Shown: piece by piece, positions 1 through 12,600 of the stretch | How the letters are laid out: each line of letters starts with the position of its first letter | Position numbering within the stretch: the first letter of the stretch is position 1 | Origin: Pseudomonas fluorescens | GTDB lineage: Bacteria; Pseudomonadota; Gammaproteobacteria; Pseudomonadales; Pseudomonadaceae | Assembly: GCF_001307275.1 (NCBI RefSeq) | Contig: NZ_CP012831.1 | Span: forward strand, 4,704,501 to 4,768,500 | DNA length: 64,000 nt | Direction: 5' to 3' | Notes under the pieces: generated by a model | Seen by the model: the letters and a program-made list of their open reading frames with translations, nothing else | The model's database searches: none | Told to the model about the DNA's origin: nothing | Program-made: the position numbers and the translations under genes

Positions 1-3000
1 GGCATCGGTTTCGGTGCCTTGGCGCACCTGGGCGATGCGCCGGCGCGGCAAGCGTTGCAGGCCTTGCCGACGCCGCAACTGACCTTCAACTACCTCGGCC
101 AGTTCGACGGCAGTTTCGCGGCGGCTGACGATGCCCTGTTCGTGCCCACCGCCGAGCATGGCGGTGAAGAGCTGAACATGCAGGGCCCGCTGGGCAGTCC
201 GCTGGCGCTGGACGGCAAAGTCTTCGGCGGCGAGCTGGACTTGAGCTGGACCTTCAGCGGCGACCTGTTCAACGCCGCGACCATCCAGCGCCTGGCCGAT
301 GACTACCTGCAAGAACTCACCGCGCTCATCCGTCATTGCTGCGACAGCCAGCACCGTGGCGTGACGCCGTCGGACTTCCCGCTGGCGCGGCTGTCCCAGG
401 CGCAATTGGACACATTGGTCCGAGCACCTCAGGCTGTCGACGACATCTACCCGCTGTCGCCGATGCAGCAGGGCATGCTGTTTCATTCCTTGCTCGGCCA
501 CGGCAGTGGCGATTACATCAACCAGATGCGCCTCGACGTCGAGGGCGTCGACCCGCAGCGTTTCCGCGCCGCCTGGCAGGCTGTGGTCGATGCCCATGAC
601 ATTCTGCGTACCGGGTTCTTCTGGCAGGGCGACCTGGAGCAGCCGGTGCAAATCGTCCAGCGTCAGGTCGAGGTGCCATTCCGTGTGCTCGACTGGAACG
701 GGCGGACGGATATCGACGACGCCTTGCAAACCCTCGCCGATGAAGAACGGGCCCAAGGTGTGGACCTGACCCAGGCGCCGTTGATGCGCCTGGTGCTGGT
801 GCGCACCGGCACGGATCGGCATCACCTGATCTACACCAACCATCACATCCTGATGGATGGCTGGAGCAGCGCGCAGTTGCTCGGCGAAGTGTTGCAGCAT
901 TACCGCGGCGACAGCGTGGCACGCCCGACTGGCCGTTATCGCGATTACATCGCCTGGCTGCAACGCCAGGACGCGAGCCTCGGCGAAGGGTTCTGGACGC
1001 AACAGCTACGCACGCTGGATGAGCCGGTGCGCCTGGCCCAGGTGTTTGCGCGCCCGGCACAGGATGTCTCGGCGACGCTGTACGGCCATCACCGCATGCA
1101 GTTGGATGGGATGCAGACCCAACGCCTGGCCGAGTTCGCCCGCCAGGCCAAAGTCACCGTCAACACCCTGGTGCAAGCGGCCTGGCTGTTGCTGTTGCAA
1201 CGCTACACCGGCAAGGCCAGTGTGGCGTTCGGCGCAACGGTGGCGGGGCGGCCGGCGGACCTGGTGGGTGTCGAGGGCCAGATCGGCCTGTTCATCAACA
1301 CCTTGCCGGTCATTGCCAGCCCGCGTCCGGAACAGGACCTGGGCGACTGGCTGCACAGCGTCCAGGCGCAGAACCTGGCCTTGCGCGAGTTCGAGCACAC
1401 GGCGCTGTTCGACATCCAGCGCTGGGCCGGCCTGGGCGGCGAAGCCTTGTTCGACAACATCCTGGTATTCGAGAACTACCCGATTTCCGAAGCCTTGGCA
1501 CACGGTGCGCCTGAAGGCTTGCGTTTCGGTGCCGTGGACAACCTGGAACAGACCAACTACCCGCTGACCCTGCTGGTCAGCCTCGGTGCCGAGCTGGCGG
1601 TGCAGTTCAGCTACCAGTGCGCTCGTTTCACCGAGGCCTCGGTCGAGCAGATCGGCGTGCACCTGCAACGCTTGCTGCTGCAAATGATCGACGCCGGGCA
1701 ACGACCCCTGGGCGAACTGAGCGTGCTCGACGAGCGCGAAACCCGCCAGCACGTGCAAGGCTGGAACGCCACCACGGCGGAATATCCCCAGGCGCGCTGC
1801 GTCCATCGGCTGTTCGAGGCCCAGGCCCGGCAAACGCCGGATGCCACGGCGCTGGTGTTTGCCGATCAGGTGCTGAGCTATGGCGAACTCAATGTCCGGG
1901 CCAACCGCCTGGCTCATTGTTTGATCGAACAGGGCGTGGGGCCCGATCGGCTGGTCGGTGTGGCGCTGGAGCGTGGCGTGGACATGATTGTCGCCTTGCT
2001 GGCGATCCTCAAGGCCGGTGGCGCCTACCTGCCGCTGGACCCGGCGTTCCCCCAGGATCGCCTGGCCTACATGATCGAAGACAGCGGCATCGAGCTGCTG
2101 CTGACCCAAAGTTCGCTGCTCGACCAGTTCTGTGGGAGCGAGCTTGCTCGCGATGGCGGTGGTTCAGTCAATGATGATGTTGAAGGTGAGGGCCTCATCG
2201 CGAGCAAGCTCGCTCCCACAGGGGGTGGGGTTGGCGTTAAGACATTGGTGTTGGATCAGGAGGGGGGCTGGCTCGACGGTTATGCCGGCGAGGCGCCGGC
2301 GACGCGCTTGGATGCGGAGCACTTGGCCTACGCCATCTACACCTCGGGTTCCACCGGCAAGCCCAAGGGCGTGATGGTGCGTCATGAAGCGCTGGTGAAC
2401 TTTGTCGCCAGCATGGCCCGTGAACCGGGCATCACCGCCCGTGACCGGGTGCTGTCGCTGACCACGTTCTCGTTCGACATCTTCGGCCTGGAACTCTACG
2501 GCGCGCTGTTGAGCGGTGCCTGTGTGGTGCTGGTGGACAAGCAGAGTGCCCACGACCCCGAGGCGCTGCTCAAGACCATCGACCGGCAACAGGTCAGCGT
2601 GGTCCAGGCCACGCCCTCGACCTGGCGCATGTTGCTCGACCACCCGGCGTCCGGTTTGTTGGCCGGGCGCAAATGCCTGTGCGGTGGCGAGGCGTTGGCC
2701 GAGGACCTGGCCGAGCGGTTGCTCGACGTCGCTGGCGAGGTCTGGAACCTGTATGGCCCGACTGAAACCACCATCTGGTCGGCGGCCTACCGCTTGACTC
2801 AAGAGCACCGCGTGCCGTACCTCGGCCGACCGATCGCCAACACGTCGCTGTACATCGTCGGCGATCACTTCGCGCCGAACCCGGTCGGGCTGATCGGCGA
2901 ACTGTTGATTGGCGGCGACGGCCTGGCCCGGGGTTATCACGACCGGGCGGCGCTGACCGCCGAGCGATTCCTGCCGGACCCGTTCGGCAATGGCACGCGG

Positions 3001-3696
3001 GTGTACCGCACCGGTGACCTGGCGCGCCAGCGTGGCGACGGCGTGATCGAGTACATCGGCCGGGTCGACCATCAGGTGAAGATCCGCGGCTTCCGCATCG
3101 AACTGGGGGAAATCGAAGCCTGCCTGCTGGCCCAGGAAGCGATCCGCGAAGCCGTGGTGGTGCCACAACCCGGGCCGGGCGGCCTGCAGTTGGTGGCGTA
3201 CCTGGTGGCCACCGATCCAGAGACTGCCGAACCGACGGCGCTGCGCGAAGCCCTCAAGGCGCAGCTCGCGCCCTTGCTGCCCGACTACATGATGCCGGCG
3301 CACTGGCTGCTGCTCGAACGCTTGCCGTTGACCCCCAACGGCAAGCTCGACCGCAAGGCCCTGCCGCTGCCGGACGCCCAGCAACTGCTGCGTGCCTACG
3401 TGGCGCCACAAGGCGCCCTCGAACAGGGCATCGCCGACATCTGGCAAGACGTGCTCAAGCTCGAACGGGTAGGGCGCGACGACAACTTCTTTGAACTGGG
3501 TGGGCATTCCCTGCTGGCGACGCAAGCGACGGCGCGCCTGCAAATGGAACAGGGCGCCGCGGTGCCCCTGGACTTGCTGTTCAGCACCACGTCCCTGGCC
3601 GACTACGCCGCACAACTGGCGGCCCACCTGACGCCTCACTCCAGCGCAGACCTGAGTGAGATGCATGACTTCCTGGCAGACCTGGAGACCCTTTGA
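1..3696 (+). CDS. Pyoverdine non-ribosomal peptide synthetase, C-terminal part (E-end, C, A[Gly], T)
   Basis: The reading frame is open from the first base, so this is the 3' end of a larger NRPS (probably the PvdI-position enzyme). Residues are counted from base 1. The tail of an epimerization domain (NYLGQFDGSF, about 29-38) is followed by a condensation domain of the type that follows E (DDIYPLSPMQQGMLF about 146; HHILMDGWS about 281). The adenylation domain (about 597-1100) has YTSGSTGKPKG near 780. A carrier domain (FELGGHSLL, about 1164) and a short docking-like tail end the protein, with no thioesterase. Pocket residues read by eye give D-I-L-Q-L-G-L-I-W-K, the usual glycine code. A translated REPIN lies in the A domain (2131-2221). 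The TGA stop directly abuts the ATG of the next NRPS, so the chain is handed on in trans. The family and Gly call are strong; the gene name is uncertain. Confidence 0.95.
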   Translation, partial: GIGFGALAHLGDAPARQALQALPTPQLTFNYLGQFDGSFAAADDALFVPTAEHGGEELNMQGPLGSPLALDGKVFGGELDLSWTFSGDLFNAATIQRLADDYLQELTALIRHCCDSQHRGVTPSDFPLARLSQAQLDTLVRAPQAVDDIYPLSPMQQGMLFHSLLGHGSGDYINQMRLDVEGVDPQRFRAAWQAVVDAHDILRTGFFWQGDLEQPVQIVQRQVEVPFRVLDWNGRTDIDDALQTLADEERAQGVDLTQAPLMRLVLVRTGTDRHHLIYTNHHILMDGWSSAQLLGEVLQHYRGDSVARPTGRYRDYIAWLQRQDASLGEGFWTQQLRTLDEPVRLAQVFARPAQDVSATLYGHHRMQLDGMQTQRLAEFARQAKVTVNTLVQAAWLLLLQRYTGKASVAFGATVAGRPADLVGVEGQIGLFINTLPVIASPRPEQDLGDWLHSVQAQNLALREFEHTALFDIQRWAGLGGEALFDNILVFENYPISEALAHGAPEGLRFGAVDNLEQTNYPLTLLVSLGAELAVQFSYQCARFTEASVEQIGVHLQRLLLQMIDAGQRPLGELSVLDERETRQHVQGWNATTAEYPQARCVHRLFEAQARQTPDATALVFADQVLSYGELNVRANRLAHCLIEQGVGPDRLVGVALERGVDMIVALLAILKAGGAYLPLDPAFPQDRLAYMIEDSGIELLLTQSSLLDQFCGSELARDGGGSVNDDVEGEGLIASKLAPTGGGVGVKTLVLDQEGGWLDGYAGEAPATRLDAEHLAYAIYTSGSTGKPKGVMVRHEALVNFVASMAREPGITARDRVLSLTTFSFDIFGLELYGALLSGACVVLVDKQSAHDPEALLKTIDRQQVSVVQATPSTWRMLLDHPASGLLAGRKCLCGGEALAEDLAERLLDVAGEVWNLYGPTETTIWSAAYRLTQEHRVPYLGRPIANTSLYIVGDHFAPNPVGLIGELLIGGDGLARGYHDRAALTAERFLPDPFGNGTRVYRTGDLARQRGDGVIEYIGRVDHQVKIRGFRIELGEIEACLLAQEAIREAVVVPQPGPGGLQLVAYLVATDPETAEPTALREALKAQLAPLLPDYMMPAHWLLLERLPLTPNGKLDRKALPLPDAQQLLRAYVAPQGALEQGIADIWQDVLKLERVGRDDNFFELGGHSLLATQATARLQMEQGAAVPLDLLFSTTSLADYAAQLAAHLTPHSSADLSEMHDFLADLETL
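2131..2221. repeat. In-frame REPIN inside the Gly adenylation domain
   Basis: Two inverted REP arms, TGTGGGAGCGAGCTTGCTCG and CGAGCAAGCTCGCTCCCACA, flank about 50 nt. The element is read through without a stop as CGSELARDGGGSVN...EGLIASKLAPT, between LLLTQSSLLDQF and the LVLDQEGG strand that leads to the A3 motif. Sister A domains without the element have only about nine residues in this loop. Confidence 0.93.
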
Positions 3697-6600
3697 ATGA
3701 CTCAGCTCGATAACCTGTCTCTGGTTCAGCGATTCATCCGTTTACCGCTCGCCCAACGGCAAGCGTTCCTGCACAAGCTGCACAGCAAAAACATGAGCCT
3801 GGCGACATTGCCGATCCCGGCGATGCGCGACGAGTTCGAGAGCCTCGACCTGTCCTACGCCCAGGAGCGCCAGTGGTTCCTCTGGCAACTGGACCGCCAC
3901 AGCGCGGCCTACCATGTGCCGACGGCGCTGCGCCTGCGCGGCGCCCTCGACCTGCCTGCGCTGCAACGCAGCTTCGACGCCTTGCTGGCCCGTCACGACG
4001 TGCTGCGCACGGTGTTCGTCGACAGCGCGCAAGGGCCCCGACAACTGGTGCAGGAACGTTTGAGCTTGGCGATCGAGCCGGTGGTGTTGCTGGACGAGTC
4101 CGCGCTCAAAGCCCTGATCGATGATGAAATCGCCGGGCTGTTCGACCTGCAGCAAGGGCCACTGCTGCGGGTCAAGCTGCTGCAACTGGCAGCGGACGAC
4201 CATGTGCTGGTGCTGACCCAGCACCACATTATTTGCGATGGCGCGTCCGCTCGGATCATGGTCAACGACCTGGTCCAGCTCTATGCAGCCCACCGCAGCG
4301 GTCAGGCGCCGACCCTGGCAGCCTTGCCGATCCAATACGCCGACTATGCGATCTGGCAGCGCAAGTGGATGGAGGCCGGTGAGCTGGAGCGGCAACTGGC
4401 CTACTGGACCGAACGGCTGGGCGATGGCGGCGAAGTCCTGCCGTTGCCGACGGACCGCCCGCGTCCGGCGGTGCAGAGCCATCGCGGCGCACGCCTGGAC
4501 CTGCGCTTCGACGCCGGGCTGACCCAGGGCCTGAAATACCTGGCTCAGCGCGAAAGCTCGACGCTGTTCATGGTCTTGCTGGCGTCGTTCCAGGCCTTGT
4601 TGCACCGCTACAGCGGCCAGTCGGACATCCGCGTCGGCGTGCCGGTCGCCAACCGCAACCGCCCGGAAACCGAGGGCCTGATCGGCTTTTTCGTCAACAC
4701 CCAGGTGCTCAATGCCCAGGTGCGGGGTGACCTGCCTTTCGAGCAATTGCTGGCCCAGGTCAAGCAGGCTTCGCTGGGGGCGCAAGCCCATCAAGACCTG
4801 CCGTTCGAGCAGTTGGTGCAGGCACTGGCGCCGCAGCGACAGGCGAGCCACAGCCCGCTGTTCCAGGTGATGTTCAACCACCAGAGCAGCGGCGCGGCTC
4901 AAGCCCTGCAACTGCCGGGGTTGCAGGTCGAGAGCCTGGATTGGCGTTCCCACACCGCCCAGTTCGACTTGACCCTCGACACCCACGAGACCGACGGTGA
5001 GCTGGCCGCGTCCCTGAGCTACGCCACCGACCTGTTCGACGCCAGCACCGTGCAACACATGGCCGAACACTGGCTGAACCTGCTGCACGGCATCGTCGCC
5101 GATCCCCGCCAACGCATCGGTGAACTGCCGCTGCTGACGGCCGCCGAGCAACAGCAACACATCGGCCAATGGAACCCGGCGCCGAACAGCTTCCCGGGCG
5201 AGGCCTGCCTACATCAGCGCATCGCCGAACAGGCGCGCTGGCGTCCCGATGCCGTTGCTTTGCGTTTCAACGCCCAAACCCTGACCTACGGCGAGCTCAA
5301 CGCCCAGGCCAACCGCCGCGCCCATCAGTTGATCGCCCACGGCGTCGGCCCGGATGTGCTGGTGGGATTGGCCGCCGAGCGCGGTTTCGACATGCTGGTG
5401 GGCCTGTTGGCGATCCTCAAGGCCGGCGGTGCCTATGTGCCGCTGGACCCGACTTATCCCCAGGATCGTCTGGCCTACATGATGCAGGACAGCAGCATCC
5501 GCTTGCTGCTGACCCAAGCGGCCCTGGTCGATCAATTGCCGGTGCCGGATGGCGTGCAGACGCTGCTGTTGGACGCCGATGTCAGCGCCTTTGCCGACAG
5601 TGATCCGCACGTAGTGATGGACGCGGCGAACCTCGCCTACGTGATCTACACCTCCGGTTCCACCGGCAACCCGAAGGGCACCTTGCTGCCGCACCACAAC
5701 GTGCTGCGCCTGTTCGAGGCCACCGAGCCGTGGTTCAACTTCGGCGCGCAGGATGTCTGGAGCCTGTTCCATTCCTACGCGTTCGACTTCTCGGTGTGGG
5801 AAATCTTCGGCGCGCTGCTCCACGGCGGCGAACTGTTGATCGTGCCGTACGACATCAGCCGTTCACCGCAGCAGTTCCACGAACTGCTCTGTGAGGCCGG
5901 GGTGACGGTGCTCAACCAGACGCCTTCGGCGTTCAAGCAGTTGATGCATGAGGCCTGCGCCGACTCACGAAGCAACGCCCTGCGCTACGTGGTGTTCGGC
6001 GGCGAGGCGCTGGACGTCAAGGCCCTGCGCCCGTGGTTCGACAAGCACGGCGACGCGGCCCCGCAATTGATCAACATGTACGGCATCACCGAAACCACCG
6101 TGCACGTGACCTACCGTCCGCTGTCGCTGGCGGACCTGGAACAGGACGCCAGCAGCCCGATTGGCGAGCCGATTGCCGACCTGTCGTGGTACCTGCTGGA
6201 CGGCGACCTCAACCCCGTGCCGAAAGGCTGCATCGGTGAGCTGTACGTCGGTCGCGCCGGCCTGGCCCGGGGTTACCTGAAGCGTGGCGACCTCACTGCG
6301 TTGCGCTTCATCCCCGATCCGTTCGGTGAAAGCGGCGCACGCTTGTACCGCACCGGCGACCTGGCGCAGTACCGCAGCGATGGCGTGATCGAGTACGTCG
6401 GCCGCATCGACCATCAAGTGAAAATCCGCGGGTTCCGCATTGAGTTGGGCGAGATCGAAGCGCGCCTGAACGCCCTGGCGTCGGTGCGCGAAGCGCTGGT
6501 GTTGGCCCAGGAAGGGCCGAGCGGTCAGCAACTGGTGGGCTATGTGATCCCGGCAGATCCCCGCGAGGAGCAAGCCGGTTTGCGTGACCGGATCAAGACC

Positions 6601-9600
6601 CAGCTCAAGGCCGATCTGCCGGACTACATGGTGCCGACGCACCTGCTGTTCCTCGAGCAATGGCCGCTGACCGCCAACGGCAAGCTCGACCGCAAGGCCT
6701 TGCCGACCGCCGACGCCAGCCAGGTCCAGCAGGATTACGTGGCACCGCAAAGTGAACTGGAACAACAGATCGCGGCGATCTGGCAGGACGTGCTCAAGGT
6801 CGAACGGGTTGGTCTGAGCGACAACTTCTTCGAGCTGGGCGGCCATTCGCTGCTGGCGACACAGATGGTCTCGCGCATTCGCCAGGCCCTCGGCCTGAAC
6901 CTGCAACTGCGCCAGTTGTTCGAGAACGCCAGCCTTGAGGCCTGTGTGGCCGCACTGGTGGACAGCGACGTGGCGCGGCCGGCGAGCATCCCGCGTCTTT
7001 CCCGGGACCCGGCGCAACGGCCACTGTCCTACGCCCAGCAACGCCAGTGGTTCCTCTGGCAGATGGAGCCCCACAGCGCGGCGTACCACATTCCGGCGGC
7101 GCTGCGGATTCAGGGCGCCCTGGACCTGCCGGCCTTGCAACAGAGTTTCGCCGCTCTGGTGCAGCGCCACGAGAGTCTGCGCACCACCTTCGTCCAGGTC
7201 GATGAGCAAGCGTTCCAAGTCATTCACGGGCAGATGAACCCGGTGGTGATTCCGCAGGTTCTCGACGGCGGCAATGAACAGATCCAGGCCTTTGTCCGCC
7301 AGCAGATCGCCCAGCCATTCGACCTGCAAAACGGCCCGCTGCTGCGGGTTGGCCTGTTGCGGGTGGCGGCCGACGAGCATGTGCTGGTGCTGACCCAGCA
7401 CCACATTGTCTCCGATGGCTGGTCGATGCAATTGCTGGTGCAGGAGCTGATCCAGGGTTATGCCGCGTACAGCCAGGGTGAGTCCCCAGCATTGGCCGAG
7501 CTGCCGATCCAGTATGCCGATTACGCGGTGTGGCAGCGTCAGTGGATGGACGCCGGCGAGCGGGAAAAACAACTGGCGTACTGGACCGATGTGCTGGGGG
7601 GCGAGCAGCCGTTGCTGGCGCTGCCCACCGACCGACCGCGCCCGACCCGGCAGAGCTTTGCCGGTGCACGCCTGGCTATCGACCTGCCCCAGGCCCTGGG
7701 CCAACAGCTGCGACAACTGGCCCAGCGCGAAGGCAGCACGTTGTTCATGGTCTTGCTGGCGTCGTTCCAGGCCTTGTTGCATCGCTACAGCGGCCAGTCG
7801 GACATTCGTGTCGGCGTGCCGATCGCCAACCGCAACCGAGTGGAAACCGAAGGGCTGATCGGCTTTTTCGTCAACACCCAGGTGCTCAAGGCCGAGGTCG
7901 ATCCGCAGCAGCGTTTCAGTGCGTTGCTGGCGCAGGTCAAACAGGCGGCCATCGACGCCGAGGCCCATCAGGACCTGCCGTTCGAGCAACTGGTCGAGGC
8001 GCTGCGGCCTGAGCGCAACCTGAGCCACAGCCCGTTGTTCCAGGTGCTGTACAACCACCAGAGCGTTGCTCGCCAGGCACTGCCGGCGTTGCCCGGGCTG
8101 GTCATCAAGGCCCAGGACTGGGAAAGCCAGACCGCCCAGTTCGACCTGACCCTCGACACCCTGGAAGCCGAGGGTGAACTCGGTGCGGCGCTGACCTATG
8201 CCACTGACTTGTTCGACGCCAGTACTGTGCAACGCCTGGCCGAACACTGGCTGAACCTGCTGCACGGCATCGTCGCCGATCCCCGGCAACGCATCGGTGA
8301 ACTGCCGCTGCTGACGGCCGCCGAGCAACAGCAACACATCGGCCAATGGAACCCGGCGCCGAACAGCTTCCCGGGCGAGGCGTGCCTGCATCAGCGCATT
8401 GCCGAACAGGCGCGCTGGCGTCCCGATGCCGTTGCTTTGCGTTTCAACGCCCAAACCCTGACCTACGGCGAGCTCAACGCCCAGGCCAACCGCCGCGCCC
8501 ATCAGTTGATCGCCCACGGCGTCGGCCCGGATGTGCTGGTGGGATTGGCCGCCGAGCGCGGTTTCGACATGCTGGTGGGGCTGCTGGCGATCCTCAAGGC
8601 CGGCGGTGCCTATGTGCCGCTGGACCCGACTTATCCCCAGGATCGCTTGGCCTACATGATGCAGGACAGCAGCATCCGCTTGCTGCTGACCCAAGCGGCC
8701 CTGGTCGATCAGTTGCCGGTGCCGGACGGCGTGCAGACGCTGCTGCTGGACGCCGACGTCAGCGCCTTTGCCGACAGCGATCCTCACGTAGTGATGGACG
8801 CGGCGAACCTCGCCTACGTGATCTACACCTCCGGTTCCACCGGCAACCCGAAGGGCACCTTGCTGCCGCACCACAACGTGCTGCGCCTGTTCGAGGCCAC
8901 CGAGCCGTGGTTCAACTTTGGCGCGGAGGATGTCTGGAGCCTGTTCCATTCCTACGCGTTTGACTTCTCGGTCTGGGAAATCTTCGGTGCCTTGCTCCAC
9001 GGCGGTGAACTGTTGATCGTGCCCTACGACGTCAGCCGTTCGCCGCAGCAGTTCCACGAACTGCTCTGTGAGGCCGGGGTGACCGTGCTCAACCAGACGC
9101 CCTCGGCGTTCAAGCAGTTGATGCATGAAGCCTGCGCCGACTCACGAAGCAACGCCCTGCGCTACGTGGTGTTCGGCGGCGAGGCACTGGACGTGAAGGC
9201 CCTGCGCCCGTGGTTCGACAAGTACGGCGATGCGGCCCCGCAATTGATCAACATGTACGGCATCACCGAAACCACCGTGCACGTGACCTACCGTCCGCTG
9301 TCGCTGGCGGACCTGGAACAGGACGCCAGCAGCCCGATTGGCGAGCCGATTGCCGACCTGTCGTGGTACCTGCTGGACGGCGACCTCAACCCCGTGCCGA
9401 AAGGCTGCATCGGTGAGCTGTACGTCGGTCGCGCCGGCCTGGCCCGGGGTTACCTGAAGCGTGGCGACCTCACTGCGTTGCGCTTCATCCCCGATCCGTT
9501 CGGTGAAAGCGGCGCACGCTTGTACCGCACCGGCGACCTGGCGCAGTACCGCAGCGATGGCGTGATCGAGTACGTCGGCCGCATCGACCATCAAGTGAAA

Positions 9601-12600
9601 ATCCGCGGGTTCCGCATTGAGTTGGGCGAGATCGAAGCGCGCCTGAACGCCCTGGCGTCGGTGCGCGAAGCGCTGGTGTTGGCCCAGGAAGGGCCGAGCG
9701 GTCAGCAACTGGTGGGCTATGTGATCCCGGCAGATCCCCGCGAGGAGCAAGCCGGTTTGCGTGACCGGATCAAGACCCAGCTCAAGGCCGATCTGCCGGA
9801 CTACATGGTGCCGACGCACCTGCTGTTCCTCGAGCAATGGCCACTGACCGCCAACGGCAAGCTCGACCGCAAGGCCTTGCCGACCGCCGACGCCAGCCAG
9901 GTCCAGCAGGATTACGTGGCGCCGCAAAGTGAACTGGAGCAACAGATCGCGGCGATCTGGCAGGACGTGCTCAAGGTCGAACGGGTTGGTCTGAGCGATA
10001 ACTTCTTCGAGCTGGGCGGCGACTCGATTGTCTCCATCCAGGTGGTCAGCCGCGCCCGTCAGGCGGGCATCCGCTTTACTCCCAAGGACTTGTTCCAGCA
10101 CCAGACTGTGCAGACGCTGGCGAGCGTCGCCCAGACCGGTGGACAGGCGCCGGGCATCGATCAGGCGCCGAGCCAAGGGTCGACGCCACTGTTGCCGATC
10201 CAGCAGGCGTTTTTCGCCGAGGCGATTCCCGAGCGTCACCACTACAACCAGTCGGTGTTGCTGAAACCGGCCAGCCCGTTGCAAGCATCCGTGGTGGAGC
10301 AGGCCTTGCAGGCGTTGGTGCTGCACCACGACGCCTTGCGTTTGTCCTTCAATGAAACCGCCGAAGGTTGGCGCGCCGAGCACCGTGAGGTGGCCGCGCA
10401 ACAACAGGCTTGGGCGGACAAGGGTTTGCTGTGGCAGCGTGAGGTGGCCGATGCCAGCGCGTTGGAAACCCTCGCCAATCAGGCCCAGCGCAGCCTCGAC
10501 CTGCATGCAGGGCCACTGTTGCGCGGCGTCCTGGCGACCTTGGCCGATGGCAGCCAACGCCTGTTGCTGGTGGTTCATCACCTGGCGGTGGACGGCGTGT
10601 CGTGGCGGATTCTGTTCGACGACTTGCAAACCGCCTACCAGCAGCTGCTCGCCGGCCAAGCGCTGCAACTGCCGGCCAAGACCAGTTCGGTCAAGGTGTT
10701 CGCCGAGCAGTTGCAGGCCCATGCGCGTAGTGCGCAACTGCAGCAGCAATTGGCCTACTGGCAAGGGCAACTGCGCGACGCGCCGACCGACCTGCCGTGC
10801 CTCGACCCCGAAGCGACCGGGCAAAACCGCGAGGCCGTCACCGTTCACACGCGACTGGATGCGCACTTGACCCGGCAGTTGCTGCAAGAGGCGCCAGCGG
10901 CCTATCGCACCCAGGTCAACGACCTGCTGCTCACAGCCCTGGCCCGGGTGATCTGCCGCTGGACCGGCCACGACAGCCTGTTGCTCCAGCTCGAAGGCCA
11001 TGGCCGCGAAGAGCTGTTCGCCAATGTCGACCTGACGCGCACGGTGGGGTGGTTCACCAGCCTGTTCCCGGTCCGGTTGTCGCCGGCCGTGGAGCTGGCG
11101 GATTCGATCAAGTCGATCAAGCAAGGGCTGCGGACGATTCCCGACAAAGGCGTGGGCTTCGGTGCCCTGCGCTACCTGGGCGACGACGCCAGTCGGGCGG
11201 CCCTGGAGGCGTTGCCGGTGCCGCGCATCACCTTCAATTACCTCGGCCAGTTCGACGGCAGTTTCGATCAGGCCCAAGGTGCCTTGTTCAGCCCGGCCAG
11301 CGAAAGCGCCGGCGACGAGCAAAGCCCGCTGACCACCCTGGGCAATTGGCTGACGCTCAACGGCCAGGTGTTCGATGGCGCGCTGCGGTTGGGCTGGACG
11401 TTCAGTGCGCAGCAGTTCGAACCGGCGACCATCCAGGGCTTGGCCGATGACTACGCCCATGAGCTGGCGCTGTTGATCGCCCATTGCTGCGACCCGACGA
11501 GCCAGGGCATGACGCCGGCGGATTTCCCCCTGGCCGGCCTGACCCAGGCACAACTCGATGGCCTGGCGTTGTCGGCACGCGGGGTGGAAGACCTTTACCC
11601 ACTGGCGCCGATGCAGCAGGGCATGTTGTTCCACAGCCTGTACGAAGCGGGCAGCGGCCAGTACATCAACCAGATGTGCCTGGACATCGAAGGCCTCGAC
11701 CCACGGCGTTTCGAGGCGGCCTGGCAAGCGGCGGTCGATGCCCATGACAGCCTGCGCAGCAGTTTTATCTGGCAGGGCAGCGAGCGCCCGGTGCAAGTGG
11801 TGCACAAGCAGGTGCGCGTGCCGTTCACCTCGCTGGACTGGAGCGCCCGTGCCGATGTCGGCCAGGCCCTGGCCGAACTGGCGGACGCCGAGCGCGAGCA
11901 AGGCTTCGACCTGGCCTGCGCACCGTTGCTGCGCCTGGTGCTGGTGCGCACCGCTGAGCAGCGTTATCACCTGATCTACACCCATCACCACATCCTGATG
12001 GACGGCTGGAGCAACTCCCAGTTGCTCGGCGAGGTGCTGCAACGCTACGACGGCCAGGCCTTGCCACGCCAGGCCGGGCGGTATCGGGACTACATCGCCT
12101 GGCTGCAAGGCCGCGACGCCCAGGCCAGCGAAACCTTCTGGCTGGCGCAATTGCACAGCCTGGAGGCGCCGACCCGTCTGGCCGAGACCCGTGTCGCTCC
12201 GCTGCAATCTACGGCGGAAAGCAGCCACGCCAGCCACTATCACGACCTGACGCCCCAGCAGACCCAACGCCTGAGCGAGTTCGCCCGCCAGCAGAAAGTC
12301 ACCCTCAACACCGTCGTCCAGGCGACCTGGCTGTTGCTGCTGCAGCACTACACCGGGCACGCCACCGTGGCCTTCGGCGCCACCGTGTCGGGACGTCCGA
12401 GCGAGCTCAAGGGGGTTGAGCAGCAGATCGGCCTGTTCATCAACACCTTGCCGGTGATCGCCAGCCCGCGCCCGGAGCAGGCGGTGAGCGCACTGCTGCA
12501 ACAGATTCAGGGCCAGAACGTGGCCTTGCGCGAGCACGAGCACACGCCGCTGTTCGAGATCCAGCGCTGGGCCGGGCAGGGCGGTGACGGTTTGTTCGAC

